Below are positions 42,261-50,538 of a DNA stretch of 64,000 nt, piece after piece. How positions within the stretch are numbered: the stretch's first letter is position 1; the number at the start of each line of letters is the position of its first letter. This DNA comes from Rhizobiales bacterium Ga0077545 (GTDB taxonomy: Bacteria; Pseudomonadota; Alphaproteobacteria; Rhizobiales; Methylopilaceae). The stretch is from positions 62,001-126,000 of the forward strand of contig LNEV01000006.1 of the NCBI GenBank assembly GCA_001464335.1, in the 5' to 3' direction. The notes under the pieces were generated by a model. The model had not been told where the DNA came from and ran no database searches. It saw nothing but the letters and a program-made list of their open reading frames with translations. The translations under genes and the position numbers were made by a program.

Positions 42261-43556
42261 TCAGCCCGCCTCGACCGGGGCGTAATCCGCGCCATTCACC
42301 AAGGCCGGGCGTCCTGCCAGCGACAATTTCGTTTCCAACGCAGGCGTTTCGGCGATCACCTTGCCGCGCCGGATGACGTAAAGACGCGTCGCCTTCAGGC
42401 GGATCGCCTCGATCGCATCCTTGGCCTGAAGGATCACGAGATCGCCGTTGCGGCCCGGTTCGAGTCCATACCCCTCAAGCTGCATGATCTTCGCCGGATT
42501 GGTCGTCACCGCATCGAAGCAGAAGCCCATCGCCTCGCGCGCGGCGAGCTGGCCGACATGGAGCCCCATGCTCGCCACCTCCAGCATGTCCGCCTGCCCG
42601 AGCGAATACCACGGGTCCATGCAGCAATCCTGCCCGAAGGCGACATTGACGCCGTGCTGACGCATTTCCGGAACGCGCGTCATGCCGCGCCGTTTCGGAT
42701 AGGTGTCGTGACGGCCCTGCAGCATGATGTTGATGAGCGGATTGGCGATGGCATGCACACCTGCCTCCGCCATCAGCGGCAGGAGCTTCGAGACATAATA
42801 ATTGTCCATCGAGTGCATGCTCGTCAGGTGCGAGCCCGCGACACGCCCCTGAAGGCCAACCCGCTGCGTCTCATAGGCCAGAGCCTCGATGTGCCGCGAC
42901 AGCGGGTCGTCGGTCTCGTCGCAATGCATGTCGACCAGAAGCCCCCGCTCCTCTGCAATCTCGCAGAGCGCGCGCACGGATGCCGCGCCATCGGACATCG
43001 TGCGCTCGAAATGCGGAATGCCGCCAACGACATCGACCCCCATGTCCAGAGCGCGGATGAGGTTCTTCTCGGCACTCGGTGAGCGGTACAGACCGTCCTG
43101 CGGAAAGGCGACGAGCTGCAGATCGATGTAGGGCGCGACCTGCTTCTTCACCTCAAGCAGTGCCTCGACGCCGGTGAGTTTGTCGTCGCAGACATCGACA
43201 TGGCTGCGGATCGCGAGCAACCCTTTCGAGACGGCGAGATCGCAATAGCGCAGCGCGCGCTCGACCACCGCCTCGACGGCCAGAAGCGGCTTCAGCTCGC
43301 CCCAGAGACCGATGCCTTCGAGCAATGTGCCGGACTGGTTGAGTCGCGGCATGCCGAGCGACAGTGTCGCGTCCATATGAAAATGCACGTCCACGAAGGG
43401 CGGCGAAACGAGATGACCCTTTGCGTCGATCTCGATCACGCCTTTTGCCGCGATGGCGGGGCGGATCTCGGCGATCTTGCCGGCCGCGATGGCAATGTCC
43501 TGGCCTTTGCGGCCGTCGGGGAGCGTGGCGTTGCGGACGATAAGTTCGGGCGTCAC
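42261..43556 (-). CDS. codA: Cytosine-deaminase-like amidohydrolase
   Basis: This 431-residue amidohydrolase aligns with E. coli cytosine deaminase with a constant offset of three: metal ligands His58 and His60 (DVHFHMD), His211 (MHCDETDD), catalytic Glu214, His243 and Asp310 all match CodA His61, His63, His214, Glu217, His246 and Asp313. Around Asp310 the sequence is FGQDCCMDPWYSLG, where E. coli has FGHDDVFDPWYPLG, so CodA Asp314 is replaced by Cys311. This residue lines the pocket, so the preferred substrate could differ (cytosine or another amino- or hydroxy-pyrimidine/purine). GTG 43556 overlaps the permease stop. It ends the leftward transporter operon. Confidence 0.85.
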   Translation of the reverse strand: MTPELIVRNATLPDGRKGQDIAIAAGKIAEIRPAIAAKGVIEIDAKGHLVSPPFVDVHFHMDATLSLGMPRLNQSGTLLEGIGLWGELKPLLAVEAVVERALRYCDLAVSKGLLAIRSHVDVCDDKLTGVEALLEVKKQVAPYIDLQLVAFPQDGLYRSPSAEKNLIRALDMGVDVVGGIPHFERTMSDGAASVRALCEIAEERGLLVDMHCDETDDPLSRHIEALAYETQRVGLQGRVAGSHLTSMHSMDNYYVSKLLPLMAEAGVHAIANPLINIMLQGRHDTYPKRRGMTRVPEMRQHGVNVAFGQDCCMDPWYSLGQADMLEVASMGLHVGQLAAREAMGFCFDAVTTNPAKIMQLEGYGLEPGRNGDLVILQAKDAIEAIRLKATRLYVIRRGKVIAETPALETKLSLAGRPALVNGADYAPVEAG

Positions 43557-44500
43557 GAGCGCTGACCTTTGATGAAGGGGATCATGAGCGCGTTGGGATA
43601 GGCCGCGCGGCGGGACATGATGACAAGGGCAAGGATCGACAGGACGTAAGGCAGCATGAGAAACAGCTGATACGGGATCGCCCCGCCCATGCTCTGCTGC
43701 AGGCGCACCTGCAACGCATCGAACGCCCCGAACAGAAGCGCGCCCAGCAGCGCCTTGCCCGGTTTCCACGACGCGAAGACGACGAGCGCGATGCAGATCC
43801 AGCCACGCCCCGCGATCATCTCGAAGAAGAAGGCGTTGAACGCCGAAAGCGTCAGGAACGAGCCGCCGACCGCCATGATCGCCGAGCCTGCCATGACGGC
43901 TCCGATGCGAAGTCCATACACGCTGAGCCCCTGTGAATCGACAGCCGCGGGATTCTCGCCGCTCGCGCGGATTGCGAGCCCGAGCGGCGTTCGCGCCAGG
44001 ATATAGGCTACCACGATGACCAGAAACACCGCGAAATAGGTCAGCGGCGTCTGCTGAAACAGAGCCGGGCCGATGAACGGAAGATCGGACAGGCCGGGGA
44101 TGGAAATCGGCTGGAACGGCTCGATGCGCGGCGGCGAGGAGACGTTCGGGAAGGCGATGCGGTAAGTGAAGTAGGAGGCAGACGTCGCCAGCAAGGTGAT
44201 GCCGAGCCCGGTCACGTGCTGCGACAGGCCGAGCGGCACCGTCAGCACGGCATGCAGCAGGCCAAAGCCCGCCCCGACGAGCGCGGCGACGAGAACGCCG
44301 GTCCACAGATCGCCGCCCAAATAGACCGTCATCCAGCCGGACATGGCGCCTGCCGTGAAAATGCCCTCGATGCCGAGATTGAGAACGCCCGCACGCTCGC
44401 AGATAAGTTCGCCGAGCGTGCCGAAGATCAGCGGCGTCGCGATGCGGATCGCCGCGCTCCAGAAGGCCGCCGCCGTGATGATGTCGAACAGATCAGACAT
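43553..44500 (-). CDS. BMP-type nucleoside ABC transporter permease (second subunit)
   Basis: This 315-residue inner-membrane protein is of the BPD_transp_2 type. It has FGTLGELICERAGVLNLGIEGIFTAGAM near the N-terminus, a signature of NupQ/YufQ-like permeases of nucleoside uptake systems, and AIRASGENPAAVDSQGLSVYGLRIGAV in the cytoplasmic coupling loop. It starts 8 bases inside the end of the other permease gene and overlaps the deaminase start (GTGA). Together with the ATPase (45563-47131) and the BMP protein (47175-48167) it forms an importer, presumably for nucleosides or nucleobases. Confidence 0.92.
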   Translation of the reverse strand: MSDLFDIITAAAFWSAAIRIATPLIFGTLGELICERAGVLNLGIEGIFTAGAMSGWMTVYLGGDLWTGVLVAALVGAGFGLLHAVLTVPLGLSQHVTGLGITLLATSASYFTYRIAFPNVSSPPRIEPFQPISIPGLSDLPFIGPALFQQTPLTYFAVFLVIVVAYILARTPLGLAIRASGENPAAVDSQGLSVYGLRIGAVMAGSAIMAVGGSFLTLSAFNAFFFEMIAGRGWICIALVVFASWKPGKALLGALLFGAFDALQVRLQQSMGGAIPYQLFLMLPYVLSILALVIMSRRAAYPNALMIPFIKGQRS

Positions 44501-45566
44501 TGCGGGCTCCGGGCTTCTGGATGCGGATGCGGTAGCGCGTCAGCACACCGGCGACAAGAACGGCGAGCAGCGCCACGGCGACGGTGAGGTTGGCGATGTA
44601 GCTCGGCACGCCGACGGCGCGGCTCATGCTGTCCGCACCGACAAACACTGCGGCTACGAAAAACGCCGAGACGACGACCCCGAGCGGATGCAGCCCGGCC
44701 AGCATCGCGACGACGATGCCCGAATAGCCGAAACCGGGTGACAGATCCTGCGTGAGATAACCTTTGAGGCCCGCGACCTCGGACACGCCCGCAAGCCCCG
44801 CGAGCGCACCCGACACCAGACCGACGCGCAGCATCACCATCGAGGTCGACATGCCCGCGAAGCGCGCGGCAGACGGATTGCTGCCCACCGCCCGCGTCTC
44901 GAAACCCCAGACAGTGCGCGCCATGACGATATGGACGATGACGGCCATGAACAACGCGAGAATGAGACCCGCATGGACACGCGTGCGCGCCATCAGCACG
45001 GGAAGCGTCCCTTCGTCCACGATGGCCTCCGATTGCGGCCAGCCGAGCCCCATCGGGTCCTTCAGCGGGCCTTCGAGCATCATCGACACGAACAGAAGCA
45101 CGACGAAATTCAGCAGAAGGCTCGTCACGACCTCATCGACGGAGAATTTCAGCTTCAGCCCGGTCGGCACGGCCATGAGCGCGGCCCCGGCCAATCCGCC
45201 CGCGAGGAACAGCAGCGGAATGAGCACGAAACCGGGCGCATCGATCATCCCCGTCCCGACGACGACCGCCGCAAGCGCGCCGACATAAAGCTGCCCCTCG
45301 GCACCGATGTTCCACAGCCGCGCGCGGAAGGCGACGGCCACCGCAAGCCCGGTGAAAATGAGCGGCGTCGTGCGCGTCAGCGTTTCGGCGAGCGCGAATT
45401 GCGAGCCGAGTGCACCGTTGAACATCGCGGCATAGGCGGCTCCCAGCGGCGCACCGGCGATGAAGAGTGGAATCGCCGCCAGTGCCAGCGCGGCAATCGC
45501 CGCCACGACGGGCGCTGCGATGGACAGGGCCGACGAGCGTTCCTGACGTGGTTCGAGGCGGATCAT
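44493..45566 (-). CDS. BMP-type nucleoside ABC transporter permease (first subunit)
   Basis: This 357-residue membrane protein is of the NupP/YufP type. It has LAETLTRTTPLIFTGLAVAVAFRARLWNIGAEGQ (the 'F+ARLWNIGAEGQ' motif is diagnostic), DEVVTSLLLNFV and RAVGSNPSAARFAGMSTS in the coupling loop. The ATG at 45566 overlaps the ATPase stop (ATGA), so the subunits are translationally coupled. Confidence 0.92.
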   Translation of the reverse strand: MIRLEPRQERSSALSIAAPVVAAIAALALAAIPLFIAGAPLGAAYAAMFNGALGSQFALAETLTRTTPLIFTGLAVAVAFRARLWNIGAEGQLYVGALAAVVVGTGMIDAPGFVLIPLLFLAGGLAGAALMAVPTGLKLKFSVDEVVTSLLLNFVVLLFVSMMLEGPLKDPMGLGWPQSEAIVDEGTLPVLMARTRVHAGLILALFMAVIVHIVMARTVWGFETRAVGSNPSAARFAGMSTSMVMLRVGLVSGALAGLAGVSEVAGLKGYLTQDLSPGFGYSGIVVAMLAGLHPLGVVVSAFFVAAVFVGADSMSRAVGVPSYIANLTVAVALLAVLVAGVLTRYRIRIQKPGARNV

Positions 45567-47131
45567 GCCGCATCCCCGAGATCGTCGTGCCCGGCCATCA
45601 GAAGGCCGAGGCGCCGCACCGTCATGTCCTCCGCCGGATGAATGGCCGACAGCGTGCCGCGATACATCACGCCGACACGATCCGACAGCGCGAGAAGCTC
45701 GTCGAGATCCTCCGACATCAGCAGGATAGCGGCGCCTCGCGCCCGCGCATCGAGGAGACGCCGGTGGACGAAAGACACCGCGCCGACATCGAGGCCGCGC
45801 GTCGGCTGGTTCGCAAGAATGACGCGCGGCTCGCCGTCGAGCACGCGCGCCAGAATGATCTTTTGCATATTGCCGCCCGAAAGCAGCCGCGCCTCGGTCT
45901 CCGGCCCGCCGCCGCGCACATCGAACGCGGACATCGCCTCTTTCGCACGGATGCGCAAAGCGCCTTGCCGCAGAAATCCGCCTGTCTGTGCGGCGGGATC
46001 GCGGATGTCTTCGAGGGCGAGATTTTCCCAAAGCCGCATCGTACCGACAATGCCGTCGTGGTGGCGGTCTTCGGGGATGCGGCCGACGCCTGCCTGCATG
46101 AGCGCGCGGGGCGAGAAGCGGCGGACGGGCTCGCCTGCAATAACGATCTCCCCCTCCTGCGGAGCAACAAGGCCGCAGATGAGCGCCGCAAGCGCCGACT
46201 GCCCGTTTCCGGACACACCCGCAATGCCCAGAATTTCGCCCGCGCGGATGGTGAAGTCCGCGTTCTCCAGTGTCTGCCGCCCGCGCGGGTCCGGCGCGCG
46301 GACATTCCGCGCCACGATGACGGCCTCGCCTGGAATATGAGCGCGGCGGACATTCGGCTGCACGGCGCTGCCGACCATGGTCTCGGCAAGAAGCGCGCGG
46401 TCGGCGGCTTTCGCGTCGATCTCGGCGACCTTCCGGCCTGCGCGCAGAACCGCCAAGCGATCGGACACGGCCAGAACCTCGTTCAGCTTGTGCGAAATGA
46501 AAATGACGGAAAGTCCCGTGGCCGTGAGGCGCTTCAGCGTGGCAAACAGTGCATCGCTTTCCTGCGGCGTCAGCACGGCTGTCGGCTCGTCGAGAATGAG
46601 AATGCGCGCGCCGCGATAAAGCGCCTTCAGAATCTCCACCCTTTGACGCTCGCCGACGGAGAGCCGCCCCACGCGAGCGTCGAGATCGACGTGCAGACCC
46701 GAATTCTCCTGAAGCTCTTTCAGGCGTGCGGACGCGGCGCGGTCCGAACGCCAGAACTTCAGCAGGCTTTCGGTGCCGAGCGTGATGTTGTCGAGAACCG
46801 AGAGATTGTCGGCCAGAGTGAAGTGCTGGTGCACCATGCCGATGCCCGCATTGAGCGCGGCCTTGGGCGAGCCTGGCGGCAGCGGTGCAAGATGCCCTTC
46901 CCCGTTGGCCACGAATATCTCGCCCTCATCGGCGAGGTAATGGCCGAACAGGATCGACATCAAGGTCGTCTTGCCGGCGCCGTTCTCGCCGAGCAGCGCA
47001 AGAATCTCGCCCTCTGCCAGATCGAGCGAAATCGCATCATTGGCGACGAGATTTCCAAATCTCTTCGTGACGCCGGAAATCGACAGCGCGAGAGACGCTT
47101 GCTGTGCGGGCGTTTGGGATGATCCGGTCAT
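45563..47131 (-). CDS. BMP-type nucleoside ABC transporter ATPase (double domain)
   Basis: This 522-residue protein has two fused nucleotide-binding domains, as in RbsA/NupO. The first has a full Walker A GENGAGKTT, HQHFTLADNLSV Q-loop, LSVGERQRVEILKAL signature and ILDEPTAVLTP Walker B. The second has a degenerate Walker A (GVSGNGQSA) and LSGGNMQKIILARVL with ANQPTRGLD in place of a canonical Walker B Glu, the normal state for this family. It energises uptake through the two permeases encoded downstream. A 9-bp hairpin separates it from the BMP gene. Confidence 0.94.
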   Translation of the reverse strand: MTGSSQTPAQQASLALSISGVTKRFGNLVANDAISLDLAEGEILALLGENGAGKTTLMSILFGHYLADEGEIFVANGEGHLAPLPPGSPKAALNAGIGMVHQHFTLADNLSVLDNITLGTESLLKFWRSDRAASARLKELQENSGLHVDLDARVGRLSVGERQRVEILKALYRGARILILDEPTAVLTPQESDALFATLKRLTATGLSVIFISHKLNEVLAVSDRLAVLRAGRKVAEIDAKAADRALLAETMVGSAVQPNVRRAHIPGEAVIVARNVRAPDPRGRQTLENADFTIRAGEILGIAGVSGNGQSALAALICGLVAPQEGEIVIAGEPVRRFSPRALMQAGVGRIPEDRHHDGIVGTMRLWENLALEDIRDPAAQTGGFLRQGALRIRAKEAMSAFDVRGGGPETEARLLSGGNMQKIILARVLDGEPRVILANQPTRGLDVGAVSFVHRRLLDARARGAAILLMSEDLDELLALSDRVGVMYRGTLSAIHPAEDMTVRRLGLLMAGHDDLGDAA

Positions 47132-47140
47132 GGGAATATG

Positions 47141-47167
47141 CGTCCGGGCCTCGCTGACCCGGACGCA
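47141..47167 (-). terminator. Intercistronic hairpin after the BMP protein gene
   Basis: GCGTCCGGG (47141-47149) and CCCGGACGC (47159-47167) form a perfect 9-bp stem in the 43-base gap between the binding-protein stop and the ATPase start (leftward). As with the first ABC operon, a hairpin after the binding-protein gene may raise that protein's share. Confidence 0.55.
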
Positions 47168-47174
47168 GGATCGC

Positions 47175-48167
47175 TCAGGGCTTCGGCTCGGTGTCGACGA
47201 CCTGGACCTTGAAGGAGCCGTCCAGAATGGCCTTTTCCTTCGCCTTGACGAGTTCGATCACGTCCGCCGGAACGAGAGCCGGATCGAGCGGGGCGAGGCT
47301 CGCGCCGCCGACCTTCATCTCGCTGTATTTGCCGACATCCTCGGCCTTGTAGGTGCCGTCCAGCACCTGCTTGATCGCGTAATCGGCGGTCGGTTCGAAA
47401 TGCCAGAGCGCGCTTGCCAGCACGACACCCGGATAATCCTTCGCGGTGTCGATGACGTTGCCGATGGCCTTCACGCCGCGCTCCTTGGCGGCGTCGGACA
47501 CGCCGAAGCGCTCTGCATAGAGAACGTCTGCCCCGGCATCGATCATGGCGAATGCCGCTTCCTTGGCCTTGGGCGGATCGTACCAGGAGCCGATGAAGGT
47601 CACGGTGAAGGTCGCGTCCGGGTTGACCTCCTTCACGCCCGCCATGAAGGCGTTCATCAGGCGGTTCACTTCCGGGATCGGGAAGCCGCCGACGAGGCCG
47701 ATCTTGTTGGATTTCGTCGCCTTGCCCGCAACGAGGCCGGAGAGGTAGGAGGCCTCCTGGATGTAGTTGTCGAACACCGAGAAATTCGGCTCTTCCGGCT
47801 TGAAGCTGGAGCCGAGAACGAAGGCGATCTTCGGATAATCGGCGGCGACCTTGCGGGCCGCCTTCTCCACGGCGAAGGCCTCGCCGAAGATCATGTCGGA
47901 GCCCTGTTCGGCATATTCGCGCATCACGCGCTCATAGTCGGTGTTCGCGACGTTCTCGGAGAATTTGTAGGTGATGTCGCCGCGCGCTTCGGCGGCCTTG
48001 AGGGCGAGGTGGATGCGGCTGACCCATTGCTGCTCGACCGGAACCGTGTAGACGGCCGCGACCTTGAGGGGCTTTTCCTTGGCCTCGGCCGGGATGCCGG
48101 ACGAAAGCGCAAAAGCAGCGACCGCGAAGGCCGCCAGAAGGCGGGAGAAGAAGAATCGACGTGTCAT
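47175..48167 (-). CDS. BMP-family substrate-binding protein of the nucleoside ABC transporter
   Basis: This 330-residue exported protein has a signal peptide (MTRRFFFSRLLAAFAVAAFA, cut near AEA). The Bmp/PnrA-like core has VAAVYTVPVEQQWVSRIHLALK, AFAVEKAARKVAADYPKIAFVLGS, LSGLVAGKATKSNKIGLVGGFPIPEVNR and GADVLYAERFGV. Members bind purine or pyrimidine nucleosides, and in a branch like this one (QQWVSRIH) nucleobases or related compounds. Operon order is BMP protein, ATPase, two permeases, deaminase. The deaminase and the facing urc genes point to a pyrimidine ligand (inference). Confidence 0.92.
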   Translation of the reverse strand: MTRRFFFSRLLAAFAVAAFALSSGIPAEAKEKPLKVAAVYTVPVEQQWVSRIHLALKAAEARGDITYKFSENVANTDYERVMREYAEQGSDMIFGEAFAVEKAARKVAADYPKIAFVLGSSFKPEEPNFSVFDNYIQEASYLSGLVAGKATKSNKIGLVGGFPIPEVNRLMNAFMAGVKEVNPDATFTVTFIGSWYDPPKAKEAAFAMIDAGADVLYAERFGVSDAAKERGVKAIGNVIDTAKDYPGVVLASALWHFEPTADYAIKQVLDGTYKAEDVGKYSEMKVGGASLAPLDPALVPADVIELVKAKEKAILDGSFKVQVVDTEPKP

Positions 48168-48289
48168 GATGTCCTCGATGGATCGACGCGTTTCCTATGC
48201 AGGAGCGATGCCAGACAAGGGACAGAGTGACACATCCGGCCGCGGCAAAGGAAGGCCCCAGCCGCAGACCTGTGGGTGACGGACCGGCG

Positions 48290-48514
48290 TCAGACGCGGC
48301 CCGACTCGAGCTCGTCCACGCGGCGTTCGAGATTTGCCTCGCGCACCATCGAGGGGATGAGAAACAGATCGATGATCTGGCCGATGCCGAGAAGGCCAAG
48401 GGTTACCAGCCAGAGCGCGCCCGTCCAGTACCGCCCGGTATAGAACCGCTGGATGCCGCAAAAGCCGACGAGGCAGAAAAACCAGAAGAGATAGGCAATC
48501 GGGGTCGACTTCAT
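48290..48514 (-). CDS. Small TM2-domain membrane protein
   Basis: This 74-residue protein has two membrane helices (AYLFWFFCLVGFCGIQRFY and WTGALWLVTLGLLGIGQIID) joined by the short GRY turn typical of TM2 domains, and the 'G..G..RFY.G....G..W' pattern. It ends in a charged tail (REANLERRVDELESG). The ATG at 48514 follows GGAGG. Its function is unknown. It lies between the BMP operon and terC, all leftward. Confidence 0.8.
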   Translation of the reverse strand: MKSTPIAYLFWFFCLVGFCGIQRFYTGRYWTGALWLVTLGLLGIGQIIDLFLIPSMVREANLERRVDELESGRV

Positions 48515-48581
48515 GTGCAGGATCCTCCGCGGCGACAGGCAGGATATGGGTGGGCTTCGCAAAGAGCCAACAGCGCCGCAA

Positions 48582-48614
48582 CGAAAATCGCCGCCGGGGG
48601 TTCCCGGCGGCGAT
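48582..48614 (-). terminator. Rho-independent terminator after the TerC-family gene
   Basis: A perfect 12-bp stem, ATCGCCGCCGGG (48587-48598) with CCCGGCGGCGAT (48603-48614), has a 4-base loop. On the minus strand the stem runs into TTTTCGT. It lies 26 bases after the terC-like stop. Confidence 0.8.
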
Positions 48615-48640
48615 CTGTTGTCCGTCTCGTTCGTGCGACG

Positions 48641-49300
48641 TTACGAGTTCAGATAAGGCAGGACTTCCATGACGCCGCGATAGGTCATGTCGATCGCGAC
48701 ATAGATGACGACGGCAAGGCCGACCCACGCGATCCAGCGATGCTTCGACAGCAGCTTGGCGATGAAAGTTGCGGCAAAGCCCATCATGGCGATGGCGATG
48801 GCCAGACCGATGACGAGGATGCTCGGATGCTCACGCGCGGCGCCGGCCACGGCCAGCACGTTGTCGAGCGACATGGAGACGTCCGCGACGATGATCTGCC
48901 AGACCGCCGCACCGAAGCTTTTGCGCGGAGGCGTACCGACAATCGTGCCGTCGGCGTTGACGACGAAATCGTCGGTCGCATGCGCCGCTTCGCCATGACC
49001 GGCACGCAGTTCCGAATACATCTTCCAACAGACATAGAAGAGCAGAAGGCCACCGACGAGCAGCAGACCGACAATCTGAAGAAGCTGCGTGGTGATGAGC
49101 GCGAAGCCGATACGCATCAGCGTGGCGGCGGCGATACCGATGATGATGACTTTCCGGCGCTGATCGGCCGGAAGACCCGCCGCCGCAAGACCGATGACGA
49201 TTGCATTGTCGCCGGCGAGAACCAGGTCGATCATAATGACCTGGCCAAGCGCGATCATGCCCTCGCGCGTAAAGATTTCAGCAATTAGTTGATCCAGCAT
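48641..49300 (-). CDS. TerC-family integral membrane protein
   Basis: This 219-residue protein has about seven hydrophobic segments and the two conserved acidic membrane motifs of the TerC/Alx/YkoY superfamily: IDLVLAGDNAIVIGLA in the first and VADVSMSLDNVLAVAGAA in the second. Characterised relatives export Mn(II) or help metalate secreted enzymes. Substrate assignment here is by family only. A link with the MopA-like peroxidase 17 kb away is possible but unproven. No Mn-sensing (yybP-ykoY-type) riboswitch was recognised in the 156 bases upstream. The ATG at 49300 is used. Confidence 0.88.
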   Translation of the reverse strand: MLDQLIAEIFTREGMIALGQVIMIDLVLAGDNAIVIGLAAAGLPADQRRKVIIIGIAAATLMRIGFALITTQLLQIVGLLLVGGLLLFYVCWKMYSELRAGHGEAAHATDDFVVNADGTIVGTPPRKSFGAAVWQIIVADVSMSLDNVLAVAGAAREHPSILVIGLAIAIAMMGFAATFIAKLLSKHRWIAWVGLAVVIYVAIDMTYRGVMEVLPYLNS

Positions 49301-49456
49301 TTTGGCCCATTTCCATCATTTTGGGCCGAAGCGGACATTCCTCGTGCTGCGGATGCACAAAGATCGCCGTTCCGGGCCCGGTTTAACGGTTGTCAGTCCG
49401 ACATCACAGTTCTTGCGAACTGCCAGAGGGGCCCGGTCTGTACGTTCTGTCTTAAA

Positions 49457-49807
49457 CTAGAGAGCGATCATCTGTGTGATCTGGTCCGATCGTGACAGGA
49501 TGGCTGCAAAGAAGCCCACCAGAAGAAGGCCTCCCGACACATCCCAAACCGTCACCCGATCAAGCCGCGGAAGTCCGCGAATCCAGGCATAAGCGCCAAG
49601 TATTCCCCCCGCAGCCAGCGCCAATGTGCTGAAAATCGGCAGACCGTATCCGGGCGGAGCGGCGTAGGCGAGGACCGCCAATACACCGACACACACAAGC
49701 GTCATGGCCTCCAATTGCGCGGACCAATGAAGGTCCCCGAAGGACAGACGCGACCGGGACGAACCTGCGCGCGTATTCACGACATCGCTCCCTAGCTCGG
49801 CAGCCAC
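49457..49807 (-). CDS. Small membrane protein of unknown function
   Basis: The 116-residue product has three hydrophobic segments: LEAMTLVCVGVLAVLAYAA, IFSTLALAAGGILGAYAWI and VSGGLLLVGFFAAILS. They follow a polar N-terminus of ~30 residues. No family was recognised. The start is uncertain: GTG 49807 has GGAGAT 12 bases upstream, while GTG 49780 has GGGAG at normal spacing. It follows the response-regulator gene by 107 bases in the same direction, and that gap holds the CTACAGTA palindrome. Confidence 0.6.
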   Translation of the reverse strand: MAAELGSDVVNTRAGSSRSRLSFGDLHWSAQLEAMTLVCVGVLAVLAYAAPPGYGLPIFSTLALAAGGILGAYAWIRGLPRLDRVTVWDVSGGLLLVGFFAAILSRSDQITQMIAL

Positions 49808-49889
49808 ACGTCCACGGTATCTCCGCGGTAAGTATGGCTCCCGATCGTGAAAATACGCTGCTGCGGGAAGACTTCTATTCGTATCGATT

Positions 49890-49909
49890 CTACAGTAGTT
49901 ATACTGTAG
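49890..49909. promoter_or_regulatory. Perfect inverted repeat CTACAGTA-N4-TACTGTAG
   Basis: An AT-rich 8-4-8 palindrome lies 5 bases beyond the response-regulator stop and ~80 bases before the start of the small membrane protein gene (both leftward). No T-run follows on either strand, so an operator is as likely as a terminator. The binding protein is unknown; the adjacent FixJ-like regulator is one candidate. Confidence 0.5.
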
Positions 49910-49914
49910 CGACT

Positions 49915-50538
49915 TCAGGGCACCGCCCGGCCGATCTTGATCGCCTGACGGACCAGGACCGCCACGCTTTCCGCGCCCATTTTCTGCATGATCTGAGCAC
50001 GATAGCTTTCCACCGTGCGGCTCGACAGACCGAGCTTCTCGCCGATCGCGTGCGAGGTGAACCCGGCGACCACGAGATCGAAAACCTCGCGCTGGCGAGC
50101 CGTCAGCCGGTCGAATCGTTCGGCAAGCTCCTGATTTTTCTCGACATCACGGCTTTCCTCGACCTTCGGAAAGATACTCCGGTTGATCGCCGCGACCAGC
50201 GAAACGTCATCCACCGGCTTTTCGATGAAGTCCGCCGCGCCCGCTTTGATCCCCGACACCGCCATCGGCACATCCGCATGGCCGGAAATCAGGATGATCG
50301 GAATATCGAATCCCCGCAGGCGGGACTGGCGCACGAGTTCCACACCGTCCATGCCCGGCATGCGCACATCCGACACGACACAGGCCGGACCGATGACGGG
50401 GCTAACCTTCATCGTGTCGAGAAACTCCTCCGCCGATTCGTAGGTTTCGACGGTAAACCCGAACACCGACATCATCTCGCCGATGGCGTGACGTACCGCC
50501 TCCTGATCGTCGATGATGAATACTTTCGCTGCGCTCAT
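49915..50538 (-). CDS. FixJ-like response regulator
   Basis: This 207-residue two-domain regulator has a receiver with acids Asp10-Asp11 (FIIDDQEAV), phospho-acceptor Asp57 (VVSDVRMPGMDG), a Ser/Thr switch in LISGHAD and Lys107 (FIEKP). It is joined by a linker to a LuxR-type helix-turn-helix (about 144-200: LTARQREVFDLVVAGFTSHAIGEKLGLSSRTVESYRA, given here only as a region). SGHADVPMAV and KPVDD are typical of FixJ/TodT relatives. The ATG at 50538 overlaps the kinase stop and follows GGAGGGA. It is the partner of the kinase at 50535-52196. Confidence 0.94.
   Translation of the reverse strand: MSAAKVFIIDDQEAVRHAIGEMMSVFGFTVETYESAEEFLDTMKVSPVIGPACVVSDVRMPGMDGVELVRQSRLRGFDIPIILISGHADVPMAVSGIKAGAADFIEKPVDDVSLVAAINRSIFPKVEESRDVEKNQELAERFDRLTARQREVFDLVVAGFTSHAIGEKLGLSSRTVESYRAQIMQKMGAESVAVLVRQAIKIGRAVP

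Noticed and set aside
45467-47122. A 551-codon plus-strand frame over the nucleoside transporter ATPase gene
   Set aside because: The minus strand carries full ATPase motifs. The plus-strand translation is Arg/His-rich without any domain.
49301-49456. Possible Mn-sensing yybP-ykoY riboswitch before the TerC-family gene
   Set aside because: The region was read on the minus strand for the conserved core and none was found. It only shows two CCGGGCCC-type palindromic patches.
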